64,000 bases of DNA, from NCBI GenBank assembly GCA_017475405.1, contig JAFVFN010000018.1:121798-185797 (forward strand). The letters are read 5' to 3'. Below the pieces are notes generated by a model. That model did no database searches. It saw nothing but the letters and a program-made list of their open reading frames with translations, and was not told the origin of the DNA. Numbering within the stretch: position 1 is the first letter of the stretch; every line of letters begins with the position of its first letter. The position numbers and the translations under genes are program-made. This document shows positions 27,531 to 36,417 of this stretch, in pieces. Origin of the DNA: Elusimicrobiaceae bacterium. Lineage in GTDB: Bacteria; Elusimicrobiota; Elusimicrobia; Elusimicrobiales; Elusimicrobiaceae.

Positions 27531-28034
27531 CTATACTTCAGGAATCCAATACTTGACCCAACTTGTGGTCCGTTCAAATTCTTGTCCGCCTATACTCTTA
27601 CAGACCTGTTCTCCTACTTTACTAAAAACATGACAGGATCGTTTACCCGGGTTATTAGAGTGTATTCCATATAAATGAAGCTCCATGGTATGCGTTAAAG
27701 GAGAAAATATTTGAACCCACACCTCTGCTCCGCCATGTGATAATATATACTTGTTACCTTCAAAATAAAAACTGGCCCCATTATCTTCTTCCGCGGATAC
27801 ATTTGCTGGCAAATCTGTGCCCAATTCTTCCCAAGTAGATGCATAGCTCCCATTTGCCAAATAAAATAATTCTTGATCCTGTTGAAATTTTACCAATAAT
27901 GGTAACGTACTGATAAGACGACTTTTAGCAACGACTACACGATATTGCGGCAATGCGACTGCTGTTAGTATGCCTATAATTAACACAACGACCAGAAGCT
28001 CTATAAGCGTAAATGCTTGTTTATGTTGAACCAT
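27531..28034 (-). CDS. Type IV pilin-like prepilin (T-tract class)
   Basis: 167 aa, [17 protein letters not shown]. Slightly divergent helix (GILTAVALPQYR) and the shared YLANGSYASTWEELGTDL; the variable half has CHVF and VCKS cysteines. Convergent with the nuclease gene, with only 8 nt between stop codons. Confidence 0.9.
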   Translation of the reverse strand: MVQHKQAFTLIELLVVVLIIGILTAVALPQYRVVVAKSRLISTLPLLVKFQQDQELFYLANGSYASTWEELGTDLPANVSAEEDNGASFYFEGNKYILSHGGAEVWVQIFSPLTHTMELHLYGIHSNNPGKRSCHVFSKVGEQVCKSIGGQEFERTTSWVKYWIPEV

Positions 28035-28096
28035 AATTCTCTCCTTATTTATTCTTCTTTATAAAGAGAGAATATCAAAAAAAAAAAACGCGTCAA
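28035..28096 (-). promoter_or_regulatory. T-tract promoter plus RBS-occluding dyad (copy 2)
   Basis: TTGACG, CG, twelve T, GA, TATTCT on the minus strand, then arms ATTCTCTC and GAGAGAAT. Loop bases differ from copy 1 while the 13-bp stem, including one G-U pair, is kept. Confidence 0.7.
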
Positions 28097-28135
28097 GCGA
28101 AATTTTTGGTTCCACAGTTCAACCTATCAGTGTAA

Positions 28136-28166
28136 CACAAAACCCGCTCTGTGAAAGAGCGGGTAG
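28136..28166 (-). terminator. Intrinsic terminator
   Basis: ACCCGCTCT TTCAC AGAGCGGGT then TTTGT on the minus strand; ends the exported-protein gene. Confidence 0.85.
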
Positions 28167-28185
28167 TATATTGTAAGTCAATCGC

Positions 28186-28977
28186 TTATCTTCTGTGCCC
28201 ATGGGCACCAGGACCCGGTCGCGGACCTGGACGAGGTGCTGGCCGGGAATGACGAGATGGACGATGGTGCCAATGATGCACCGCTCCCCACACAAGACCG
28301 CCCACAAGCGCCGTACCTATTATCGGAGCTACGTACGAAGTACGCCGTACCTGCGTAGATGTGTTCTGCCGGGCAAGTTGTGCCTGCTCCAAAGCAGTTT
28401 GTTGCTCCGCCTGCTGCGCCGCATATGCCGAATTAGAAGCCGTTATCGTTGACATAAAGGCGGCATATTCCTGAGCATTGGTAAACGTTTGAGTAAGTTG
28501 TCCGTTTTGAAAGAGCATATACTCCCCACCGTTTTGATATACCTGATACTCTGTCCCATTGGCTACGTCTGTCACAGTGGTTAAAAACGCCCCTGTATTA
28601 CGCGCCAACGATTGCTGTGTTACCGGAATATTCAGTCCGTATTTTTCATTAAACGCAACAATCCCTTTCGGACTGTCTGCCACCCCTATCAATGGCTGCG
28701 GCAATTTAAATTCGAATAAGAACTGACGATAATCCTGATGAGCACCCCCGTAACGAATGAGTTCATATTCTTTACCATCTTGTGCCGTAAATATTTGTTC
28801 GGAAGCCGGCACTGTGTTAATAGCCGACACAACGGATTTGCGGGTTTGTCCGGCAAATTTAGCAGCTAACTGATCCGCCGAATAGGCAAGCACAGCTACG
28901 TTTCGGTCTGTGGTCTGTGCGCTAAGACTGCCCCCCAAGGGGCACAACAAACATACGGCAAGTAATAGTTTTTTCAT
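28186..28977 (-). CDS. Exported protein, paralogue of the one at 19584-20552
   Basis: 263 aa with signal peptide MKKLLLAVCLLCPLGGSLSA. Shares its central domain with the 19.6-kb protein (SADQLAAKFAGQTR, ELIRYGGAHQDYRQFLFEF, GVADSPKGIVAFNEKYGLNI, AAQQAEQQTALEQAQLARQ). The C-terminus differs: a short hydrophobic segment and a His/Arg/Pro-rich tail (HHWHHRPSRHSRPAPR) that could bind metal. TATAAT ends only 5 nt before the ATG with no ribosome-binding site. Function unknown. Confidence 0.8.
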   Translation of the reverse strand: MKKLLLAVCLLCPLGGSLSAQTTDRNVAVLAYSADQLAAKFAGQTRKSVVSAINTVPASEQIFTAQDGKEYELIRYGGAHQDYRQFLFEFKLPQPLIGVADSPKGIVAFNEKYGLNIPVTQQSLARNTGAFLTTVTDVANGTEYQVYQNGGEYMLFQNGQLTQTFTNAQEYAAFMSTITASNSAYAAQQAEQQTALEQAQLARQNTSTQVRRTSYVAPIIGTALVGGLVWGAVHHWHHRPSRHSRPAPRPGPRPGPGAHGHRR

Positions 28978-29009
28978 ACTTTATTATAACACTAAATGAG
29001 ATAAATATA

Positions 29010-29039
29010 TTGCATCTCTAGTCAAATTTGTGTTATACT
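29010..29039 (+). promoter_or_regulatory. Promoter of leader RNA copy D and its pilin
   Basis: TTGCAT, 18-nt spacer, TATACT, with TG one base before the -10 (extended -10). It lies 16 nt before P1, so the whole leader would be transcribed. Confidence 0.6.
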
Positions 29040-29054
29040 TATTTTACAATTTAT

Positions 29055-29256
29055 CTGTTTTTGGAACCGTACGTAGAATACGGAGGCACTGAATCTCAGT
29101 GATCTTATGACGCCAAAAACAGCCGATTTAGGCATAAGAACAAGAGTCCTCGAAACTCGTGTTTTTATGCTGAGTGTTTATCGCACTCGTGCGATAAGCC
29201 ACGGCTGTTATATTTATACCTGTCATAAGATTATAGATATATCAGCCGTTATTTTG
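29055..29256 (+). ncRNA. Pilin leader RNA, copy D
   Basis: P1 CTGTTTTTGG/CCAAAAACAG (29055/29113); P2 CCGTA/TACGG (29067/29079); P3 CACTGA/TCAGTG (29087/29096); pseudoknot ATCTTATGAC (29102) with GTCATAAGAT (29222); last hairpin ACGGCTG/CAGCCGT (29201/29243), then TATTTTG. CAGCCG (29120) is the alternative partner of CGGCTG (29202). Junction hairpins: GCATAAGAACAAGAG with a wobble-paired complement, and TTATCGCAC/GTGCGATAA. Confidence 0.78.
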
Positions 29257-29301
29257 TGGGTTTCATAACAAATAAATTAAAAATAAAAGGAGAAAATAGT
29301 T

Positions 29302-29808
29302 ATGAAACACACCAAACAAGCCTTCACCCTCATTGAATTACTCGTAGTTGTGCTAATTATAGGAATCTTAGCAGCTGTGGCTTTACCACAATACCAAATT
29401 GCCATAGCAAAAAGTAGAGTGGGAACGATGCTTAGTTTAGCCTCCAGCGTTGCTGCTGCACAAGAAGCGTATTATTTGGCCAATGGAGAGTATACTCAAA
29501 ACTTTGCAGATTTAGACATAGACCTGCCCAAAGAATGTACCGCAAATACCGACTATACCTATCAATTTGCCTGTGGCAAACATTTTATGTTTAGTTTAAA
29601 TACTAATCATACTGGGTTTTATTATTGCCCAGAAAATAATACTTCCTGGGCAACATGTGCGAGTACCCGAGAAATTATACTAAACAATTATTTCCAACAT
29701 TCAGGAGAGGGCGCCGATGGTAAGAAATACTGCAACACTAACAATTCTAAAATTGGAAAAGCGATTTGTTCTAATTTAAGTGGATTTCAATGTGTGGGCT
29801 GTAACTAA
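29302..29808 (+). CDS. Type IV pilin-like prepilin (leader-RNA class)
   Basis: 168 aa, [17 protein letters not shown], ribosome-binding site AAAGGAG. Variable half with at least seven cysteines (ECT, FACGK, YYCPE, TCAS, KYCN, ICSN, QCVGC), the richest in this window. Ends closely facing dnaE. Confidence 0.9.
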   Translation: MKHTKQAFTLIELLVVVLIIGILAAVALPQYQIAIAKSRVGTMLSLASSVAAAQEAYYLANGEYTQNFADLDIDLPKECTANTDYTYQFACGKHFMFSLNTNHTGFYYCPENNTSWATCASTREIILNNYFQHSGEGADGKKYCNTNNSKIGKAICSNLSGFQCVGCN

Positions 29809-29884
29809 ATCAAACAAACCGTATATAATACAAAACTTTGTTCTCAAATTGAAGATAACACCATGGGAACGTCTCCGGGATATT

Positions 29885-32800
29885 TTATTTAAAACTCCAC
29901 GCATTACCCATGGTATTTTCTATATACTCCAAAAGTCCTTTGTGCAGTAAAATGCGCTTATTGGTCTTAATACGGTGGATTTTGGCCGGATCCTCTTTAG
30001 AGGGTACTTCCAAATATACAACCGTTGTACCGCGGGTCATATCCAAATAGTGTTTGAGTTTTTCAAGCCCAAATTTAGGATAGTCTGCCGGGATGCGAAT
30101 GGTAAATTCTTCGGCAGCGGAGGCAATTAGTTCGGTAATATCGCTTACATCTTTTAAATTAAGCTCTACGCGGGCACTTTCGTCATCGACTTTAATGTCC
30201 CCCATAAAGTTCAAAATCGCGTTGGGTGCCAATTTCTCGGCCATATTTTCATAGGCACTGGCAAAACAGTTGACTGAAATAGAGCCCGTACAATCTTCTA
30301 TGACCATTTGGGCCCATTCTTTTTTCTGCTTGTTTTGACGTTTTTTAAACAGAGTCACGATCCCCAACACATTTAACCGCCCGCTAGCCTTACCTTCCAA
30401 AATGTCACTGATCGGCGTACATTTCAATCGTGCCAAATTATTTTGGTACCGTGCCATAGGGTGTCCGCTAAAGAACAGCCCCAGTACTTCTTTTTCATTA
30501 AACAAAAGTTCTTTTTGCGTGAGCGGACGCGCCGATACAGGTTCTGTTTTTCGAACACTGAGTACACTGGAAAAATCATCTCCAAACAAATTACCCATAC
30601 TGTTTTCTTTTTCTTTGGCTACCAGATGGGCCGTATCTACAGCATTATCGATATTGGCCAAAATATTGGCACGTGTAATTTTAGGGTCTTGGTCCGGATG
30701 CAAGCTGTCCAGTGCTCCGGCTTTAGCTAAACTTTCAATGGTCTTTTTATTGGCCTGGAACAAATCAATACGGCTGCACAAATCTTCCAAAGAGGTATAC
30801 GGGCCGTCTTTTTCACGTTCTTTGACAATGGAAATACATCCTTCTTCCCCGGCGTTTTTAATGGCTTCCAGCGCATAGCGGATATATTCTTTATCACCCA
30901 CTTTCTCCACAGAAAACTCCGGCTGTGATTTATTGACATCCGGCGGGAGTGTTTCAAATCCCATTTTGCGCGCTTCTTCCAGATAGGTAACGATTTTATT
31001 TTCCTTATCTTCAGAACCAATGGCGTTGTGTCCGATTTCGTTAGTTAAGGCAGAACACATAAATTCAATCGGATAATTGGCCTTGAGGTAAGCAGTCTGG
31101 TATGTTACCAACGCATAAGCATACGAGTGTGATTTATTAAACCCGTATCCGGCAAACGCTTTCATCTGTTCATAAATATGCGAAGCCGTCTTTTCGGAGA
31201 TTCTGTTTTTACCGCATCCTTCCACAAATTTCTTACCAAATTTCTCCATAACGTCTAGTTTTTTCTTGCCCATGGCTTTACGCAGTGTATCGGCTTCTCC
31301 GGGGGTAAATCCGCCCAAGAGCTTGGAAATCTGCATGATTTGTTCCTGATATACCATACAGCCGTAGGTGTCTTTTAAGACTTCCGAGAGCAGCGGGGTT
31401 TCGTACGTAATTTTTTCCTGTCCGTTTTTACGGCGTACAAACATGTCCATCATGCCAGATTCCATGGGCCCCGGACGATACAAGGCTACCAAGGCCGACA
31501 AATCGCTAAACTGACTGGGTTGTATTTTTTTAATAAGGTCGCGCATCCCGCCGCTTTCTAATTGGAAAATACCCAACGTCTTACAAGCTGACAGCATCTC
31601 ATAGGTCTTTTTGTCATCCAGTGGGATTTGGTTGATATCAAAGTTCGGATCGTGGCGCTGACGGATCATTTTTTCCGCGTTATCAATAACGGTTAACGTA
31701 CGAAGTCCCAAAAAGTCCATTTTAAGCAGTCCCAAATTGGAACACGGTTCCCCTTCAAACTGCGTTGTAATGGATTCTTTGGCACCGCGCGCCAACGGAA
31801 CATATTCAGACACTGGATCACGGGTAATCAATACCCCTGCGGCATGGATACCGGTATGCCGTTTAAGACCTTCTAGCTTGCGGGCCATTTCATAGAGTTT
31901 TTTTGCCTGCGGGTTATTGTCAATTGCGGTTTTGAGCTCATTAATTTCTAAAGCCTTTTCCAAGGTCATTTTGGGGTCGTTGGGGATCATCTTGGTTAAC
32001 CGGTTGGCTTCTGCAAGCGGCATATCCATGGCACGGGCCACGTCTTTGAGTACCAGTTTGGCTTTCATGGTACCAAACGTAATAATCTGCGAAACCCGGT
32101 CATGACCGTATTTACCGCGTACATAGTCTATGACGCGCTCACGCCCCGCATCGGACATATCAATATCCAAGTCAGGCATACTGACACGGTCCGGATTTAG
32201 AAAGCGTTCAAACAGCAGTTTATTTTGGATAGGATCAATACGCGTAATATCCATACTGTACGCGACCAATGAACCGGCCCCAGATCCGCGCCCCGGTCCT
32301 ATCGGAATACCATTAGCGCGTGCCCAATTGATAAAATCGCTTACAATAAGGAAATAACAGTCAAAGCCCATCGTGATAATAACGTTAAACTCAAACTCCA
32401 ACTGCTTCCAATAGTTCTCGGGCACGTTACCATGCATCTTTTTGACAAGCCCTTTGCGGCAAATGTCTTTAAAGTATTCGGCGGAATTAGGGAACTCCGG
32501 CGGGATATCAAATTTGGGTAAAATAAATCCGTGTTTAGGAAACTGCAAATCGCATTTTTCGGCAATGGCTAAGGTGTTAGCGCAAGCTTCGGGCGTATGA
32601 GAAAAAAGCGCACACATTTCTTCGGGTGATTTAAAATACAATTCATGAGACATTTGCATGCGGTGCGGGTCATTAAGAGTCTTTCCCGTAGCGATACATA
32701 CATGGATGTCATGTGCTTCCCAGTCTTCTTTTTTCTCGTAGTGACAATCATTCGTGGCTACCAGCGGGATTCCCGTGCGTTTGGCTACGTCTTTTAACAG

Positions 32801-33376
32801 GGGTATGGACTCGATTTCTTCGCGAATACCGTGGTCCATAAGCTCAATATAATAATTGCCCCTACCAAAGATATCTTCATACTGCTTGGCAAACGCACAT
32901 GCTTTATCAAACCCGTCAACACTGCGCACATATTGGGATAAAAGTCCTTTTAAACAACCCGACAAACATAATAATCCGCCAGAATATTTGGCCAAGAGTT
33001 CCGTATCTACCCGCGGATGGTAATAAAAGCCGTCCACCCAGGCCAGGGAGTTTAATTTCATTAAATTTTGATATCCCTCGTGGTTGCGGGCAAGCAACGT
33101 TAAATGGCCGGTTCGAGATTTGTCTTTTTGGTTGTATTTCCCTTCGGTAACATAGAACTCGCATCCCACCAATGGTTTGAGCCCTGCGGCGTTGGCAGAT
33201 TCATAAAAATCCAAGGCCCCATACATATTTCCGTGATCGGTCAGCCCCATGGCTTTAATGCCCTGAGCGGCCAGCCCCTGTAAAAATTTAGACGGCTTAT
33301 GATTTTCTGAAATACGTAACATACCGTCCAATAAGGAATAATCACTGTGATTGTGGAGTTGTACAAATTCTGCCAT
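29885..33376 (-). CDS. dnaE: DNA polymerase III alpha subunit
   Basis: 1163 aa replicative polymerase. N-terminal PHP domain (LHNHSDYSLLDGM, LTDHGNMYG), catalytic palm with PDLDIDMSD (two metal-binding Asp), fingers, helix-hairpin-helix, and a C-terminal OB-fold region. Length and order match DnaE1. Monocistronic; the divergent Nudix gene shares its upstream region. Confidence 0.98.
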   Translation of the reverse strand: MAEFVQLHNHSDYSLLDGMLRISENHKPSKFLQGLAAQGIKAMGLTDHGNMYGALDFYESANAAGLKPLVGCEFYVTEGKYNQKDKSRTGHLTLLARNHEGYQNLMKLNSLAWVDGFYYHPRVDTELLAKYSGGLLCLSGCLKGLLSQYVRSVDGFDKACAFAKQYEDIFGRGNYYIELMDHGIREEIESIPLLKDVAKRTGIPLVATNDCHYEKKEDWEAHDIHVCIATGKTLNDPHRMQMSHELYFKSPEEMCALFSHTPEACANTLAIAEKCDLQFPKHGFILPKFDIPPEFPNSAEYFKDICRKGLVKKMHGNVPENYWKQLEFEFNVIITMGFDCYFLIVSDFINWARANGIPIGPGRGSGAGSLVAYSMDITRIDPIQNKLLFERFLNPDRVSMPDLDIDMSDAGRERVIDYVRGKYGHDRVSQIITFGTMKAKLVLKDVARAMDMPLAEANRLTKMIPNDPKMTLEKALEINELKTAIDNNPQAKKLYEMARKLEGLKRHTGIHAAGVLITRDPVSEYVPLARGAKESITTQFEGEPCSNLGLLKMDFLGLRTLTVIDNAEKMIRQRHDPNFDINQIPLDDKKTYEMLSACKTLGIFQLESGGMRDLIKKIQPSQFSDLSALVALYRPGPMESGMMDMFVRRKNGQEKITYETPLLSEVLKDTYGCMVYQEQIMQISKLLGGFTPGEADTLRKAMGKKKLDVMEKFGKKFVEGCGKNRISEKTASHIYEQMKAFAGYGFNKSHSYAYALVTYQTAYLKANYPIEFMCSALTNEIGHNAIGSEDKENKIVTYLEEARKMGFETLPPDVNKSQPEFSVEKVGDKEYIRYALEAIKNAGEEGCISIVKEREKDGPYTSLEDLCSRIDLFQANKKTIESLAKAGALDSLHPDQDPKITRANILANIDNAVDTAHLVAKEKENSMGNLFGDDFSSVLSVRKTEPVSARPLTQKELLFNEKEVLGLFFSGHPMARYQNNLARLKCTPISDILEGKASGRLNVLGIVTLFKKRQNKQKKEWAQMVIEDCTGSISVNCFASAYENMAEKLAPNAILNFMGDIKVDDESARVELNLKDVSDITELIASAAEEFTIRIPADYPKFGLEKLKHYLDMTRGTTVVYLEVPSKEDPAKIHRIKTNKRILLHKGLLEYIENTMGNAWSFK

Positions 33377-33407
33377 AAAAGATGTCCAAATATTATAAGA
33401 TGTCTCT

Positions 33408-33959
33408 ATGAAACATTATAGTAAATTAAAAGAAACAAAAATTTCCGGCAAAACTCTTTTTAAGGGAATCGTCGGAGTAAAACTGGATACAGTACGACTG
33501 GTCAACGGGCATAATGCTACGCGATTATACTTAGACCACCGCGGAGCCAGTGGGGTACTGCCCGTTGAAGAAGACTTCATCTATCTGGTGCAACAATACC
33601 GCTATCCCGTAGGCAAAGTTACGTTAGAAATCCCGGCCGGTAAACGTGAAAAAGGACAAACTTTCCTTTCCTGTGCCCGAGCCGAACTGAAGCAGGAAAC
33701 CGGTATGCGGGCCAAAAGCCTCAAACATGTACTCAAATTTAATCCTACCAATGCGTTTTCCAGTGAAGAACTGCATCTGTATGTGGCCACCGGTTTAACA
33801 CGCGGCAAAGACTGTCCCGATGAGGATGAATTTATTAATCTTCAAAAAATTCCGTTTGCCAAGGCCTATAAGATGATGGAAAAAGGCGAAATCTGTGACG
33901 CCAAAACCATCATTATGCTGCAATGGTGGCAGTTACACCAGAGAACTGGGCACTTTTAG
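33408..33959 (+). CDS. Nudix hydrolase (ADP-ribose pyrophosphatase-like) with altered box
   Basis: 183 aa with the layout of ADP-ribose pyrophosphatases (QQYRYPVGKVTLEIPAGK). The Nudix box GKREKGQTFLSCARAELKQE continues TGM; compared with GX5EX7REUXEEXGU, the first Glu is Gln, the Arg is Ala and one Glu is Gln. The two core metal-binding Glu (AEL and QE) remain, so activity may persist. TATAAG ends 8 nt before the ATG without a ribosome-binding site. Confidence 0.82.
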   Translation: MKHYSKLKETKISGKTLFKGIVGVKLDTVRLVNGHNATRLYLDHRGASGVLPVEEDFIYLVQQYRYPVGKVTLEIPAGKREKGQTFLSCARAELKQETGMRAKSLKHVLKFNPTNAFSSEELHLYVATGLTRGKDCPDEDEFINLQKIPFAKAYKMMEKGEICDAKTIIMLQWWQLHQRTGHF

Positions 33960-34019
33960 CCTGCCTGTATAGGTCTTAGGACCCTCGCAATCTTTGCCGT
34001 TCTATCCTACAATATGAGT

Positions 34020-35108
34020 ATGAAAAGGCTTGGAATGATACTTTGGTTGCTGTGTCCACTTTGGTTGCATGCCCAGGGTTCCGCTCTTGCCAAAATAGAC
34101 AAACTGCTGGGGCAGGCAGCTCTTGCGCAGCCGTCCGTAGTTGCGCCTGTTATTCGACAGACACCCCATTTACCGTCCCGCACACTTGGGCAATGGACAC
34201 AGCTGGAAAACACCGTACATCGTCAAATTATACCGGTCCAACAGGCACCTGTCATTAACTACGCCCAAAGAAAGACCGCCCGCCAACAATACCAAGAAGT
34301 CATGCAACAGTTTTTGCAATTTAAAAAAGAAGCTGATATATTTTTGTATTACCAAACTGCGCAAAACAGTCACAGGGCCTTACCTCCCGAAGAAACCCGC
34401 CAATGGTTAGAACGTATCTATCAGACCCACCAGCAATTGGGTACTTTACGCGGAGTCATACGTGCCGAAGACATCCCGCTCAAACGGGCATACCAATATT
34501 TAAATGAACTTCTCGTAAAAGTATCGCCCGAGCTGACTCCTTTTACGGTTCCGCAAATACACTTTAAACGCACAGACCGTGTATATAAGGCACGGGAGTT
34601 CTTTTTATATGCGCCGCTGTCAACCAAACGTATTATGCATGCCCTGCGTAATTTTCGTTCCGCAAAGCCCAACATGCCTCAAGGATTACAAATCGCTATT
34701 TTTAACGATTATCCTGTTTTCGTAAGTCAATTTATACGTTGGTACCAGCAACAGCTGTTATTTCCGGATCAGCATGTTATCTTTTTTGACGATGCGTCCC
34801 TGCTGTTGTCTCAAATCCAACAAGGTTACATTCGTCCGGATGTGATTATCACGGATATTCTTTCTGACAGAGGGATAGGAGGCATTGTTCTTGCTCAAGA
34901 ATTACGTAACAGTAAATATAACGGAGCCATTATTGCGCTAAGTGCCTATGAGGAAAAAGATATCAGCGGTCCGTTATTTATGTCCTACGGCTTTGACGGG
35001 ATGATCTCTAACCCGAAAAACGATACTACTCCCGAACTACGTCAACGAATGAACCAAGCATTGGAGAATTATTTTTACTACCGTGGTTTGCATGGTTGGA
35101 GTCGGTAA
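34020..35108 (+). CDS. Exported protein with C-terminal receiver-like domain
   Basis: 362 aa from ATG 34020; an ATG two codons earlier abuts the -10 box TACAAT, and neither has a ribosome-binding site. Signal peptide MKRLGMILWLLCPLWLHAQG, an uncharacterised Gln-rich helical middle (~30-200), then a fold resembling a response-regulator receiver: LQIAIFNDYPVF (acidic pair position), DVIITDILSD (phospho-acceptor Asp position), ALSAY and NPKND (conserved Ser and Lys). Receivers are normally cytoplasmic, so the signal peptide is odd. Role unknown; neighbours give no clue. Confidence 0.72.
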   Translation: MKRLGMILWLLCPLWLHAQGSALAKIDKLLGQAALAQPSVVAPVIRQTPHLPSRTLGQWTQLENTVHRQIIPVQQAPVINYAQRKTARQQYQEVMQQFLQFKKEADIFLYYQTAQNSHRALPPEETRQWLERIYQTHQQLGTLRGVIRAEDIPLKRAYQYLNELLVKVSPELTPFTVPQIHFKRTDRVYKAREFFLYAPLSTKRIMHALRNFRSAKPNMPQGLQIAIFNDYPVFVSQFIRWYQQQLLFPDQHVIFFDDASLLLSQIQQGYIRPDVIITDILSDRGIGGIVLAQELRNSKYNGAIIALSAYEEKDISGPLFMSYGFDGMISNPKNDTTPELRQRMNQALENYFYYRGLHGWSR

Positions 35109-35154
35109 CTAAAATAAAATTTCTCTATCTATCTGGGCATCTCGTAAATTAAAG

Positions 35155-35183
35155 TTGCAATTTTTTTTGAAAACTGATATACT
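35155..35183 (+). promoter_or_regulatory. Promoter of tRNA-Ala
   Basis: TTGCAA, 17-nt spacer starting with eight T, TATACT, placing the start of transcription a few nt before the tRNA. Confidence 0.75.
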
Positions 35184-35194
35184 ATATATGTAAA

Positions 35195-35270
35195 GGGCCT
35201 GTAGCTCAGCTGGGAGAGCGCCTGCATGGCATGCAGGAGGTCGCAAGTTCGATCCTTGTCAGGTCCACCA
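35195..35270 (+). tRNA. tRNA-Ala(GGC)
   Basis: 76 nt with encoded CCA. Acceptor GGGCCTG/CAGGTCC (one G-U), D arm TAGCTCAGCTGGGAGAGC, anticodon stem CCTGC/GCAGG with loop ATGGCAT (anticodon GGC), T arm with GTTCGATCC. Confidence 0.96.
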
Positions 35271-35275
35271 TTTGA

Positions 35276-35309
35276 AAAAGTCCCCGTTTATCATCGGGGA
35301 CTTTTAATT
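35276..35309 (+). terminator. Intrinsic terminator of tRNA-Ala
   Basis: AAAAGTCCCCG ... CGGGGACTTTT followed by AATTT. Confidence 0.85.
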
Positions 35310-35388
35310 TATTCATAATTTTTAAATACTCCTTTTAACACACTTCAACACCTCAGTGCCCAAAAATTACACCTCTTTAGGTTTGGGC

Positions 35389-35710
35389 TTAATGGGCATA
35401 ACGTTGTTTTAGATTGAGCATAGAGTATTCTAATATATGCTGTACGTCTGTAAGCATACCTCCATTCATCATAAAGTAACTGGCAAACGTATGCCGTAAG
35501 TCATGCAAAGAAAGTTGGTATGTTTAGCCTTTAAACATACGTTTCCACGTGCACGCAAAAGTATTTTCACTAATTTCAAATACTTCACCACTGGTTTTAG
35601 ACCCTAAACTTACAGCATTTCCTTTAACTCCGGTCATATCGGTATTTTCCGTTTTTTGCCAAACTTACTCTTTACCAATGTGATATTATCATTAATCAGG
35701 TCTACCTTAT
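35389..35710 (-). pseudogene. Decayed tyrosine recombinase (integrase) remnant
   Basis: Minus-strand translation gives VDLINDNITLVKSKFGKKRK, then IPI-stop-PELKEML, a frameshift, then TSGEVFEISENTF, another stop, and LSLHDLRHTFASYF followed by MMNGG, ending LKQRYAH-stop. LHDLRHTFAS is the integrase Arg box and RYAH its catalytic Tyr region. At least two in-frame stops and one frameshift; the N-terminal half is missing. It lies ~120 bp after tRNA-Ala, the usual place for an integrase, so it marks an old, lost element. The rest of 35271-35762 has no gene. Confidence 0.82.
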
Positions 35711-35762
35711 TCCATACCATTGGAAACTTTTGATTCTTCTATACTTTATTCAAAATATAATT

Positions 35763-36275
35763 TTATCTGCTAGCATATTCAAATCCTGTTAAATTTTGAC
35801 AAATAGATTTACCAAGTGCTGAATTATTAAATCGTATACAGTAGGTCGTTCCAGGTAACCACTGATCGTCTGTATTATGTTGTTGGATCCACGCTAATTG
35901 GAAATCTCGTATTGATTGACATTTAGCATATGTTTGATTATTATCAGGACAATAATCTATGACAAAATCAGCCGTATTGTTATCTAATAACCAATATTTA
36001 CCACAAGTATAATAATGGCCATTTGTATCTACCATCGTGCAATCTGCGGGGACATCTATATCTAATTTGCGCACATCTGTAGTGTACTCTCCGTTTGCTA
36101 AGAAGTAAGCCTCCTTAGCTGAGTCGATTGCTTTACCCAAAGACATAATAGAGGCTAAACGACTTTTTGCCACTGCGATTTTATATTGTGGAAGTGCCAC
36201 AGCTGCCAATACTCCTATAATGAGCACAACCACAAGAAGTTCTATGAGCGTAAATGCTTGTTTATGTTGAACCAT
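35763..36275 (-). CDS. Type IV pilin-like prepilin (T-tract class)
   Basis: 170 aa, [17 protein letters not shown]. Its variable half resembles the pilin at 29.3 kb in cysteine layout (DCTM, YTCGKYW, DYCPDN, KCQSIRD, TYCIRFNNSALGKSICQNL), so these two are closer paralogues although their upstream regulation differs. Confidence 0.9.
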   Translation of the reverse strand: MVQHKQAFTLIELLVVVLIIGVLAAVALPQYKIAVAKSRLASIMSLGKAIDSAKEAYFLANGEYTTDVRKLDIDVPADCTMVDTNGHYYTCGKYWLLDNNTADFVIDYCPDNNQTYAKCQSIRDFQLAWIQQHNTDDQWLPGTTYCIRFNNSALGKSICQNLTGFEYASR

Positions 36276-36336
36276 ATTTCTCTCCTTATTTGTTTTACTT
36301 TATAAAGAGAGAATATCAAAAAAAAAAAACGCGTCA
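36276..36336 (-). promoter_or_regulatory. T-tract promoter plus RBS-occluding dyad (copy 3)
   Basis: TTGACG, CG, twelve T, GA, TATTCT; arms TTCTCTC and GAGAGAA with a TTTAT/ATAAG extension. Loop differs from the other copies. Confidence 0.7.
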
Positions 36337-36364
36337 AGCACATTTTACTCGCCCGTCGTATGTG

Positions 36365-36394
36365 AAAAAAGACCGGCTTATACCGGTCTTTTTT
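36365..36394. terminator. Bidirectional intrinsic terminator
   Basis: AAAAAAGACCGG CTTATA CCGGTCTTTTTT; terminates nfo on the minus strand and shields the pilin promoter region. Confidence 0.88.
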
Positions 36395-36417
36395 ATAATT
36401 TCAATTCCACTTAAGAT

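Noticed and set aside
29885..33376. Long open frames antisense to dnaE, smc and the RND pump
   Set aside because: They are shadows of strongly coding genes with no ribosome-binding sites or recognisable domains.
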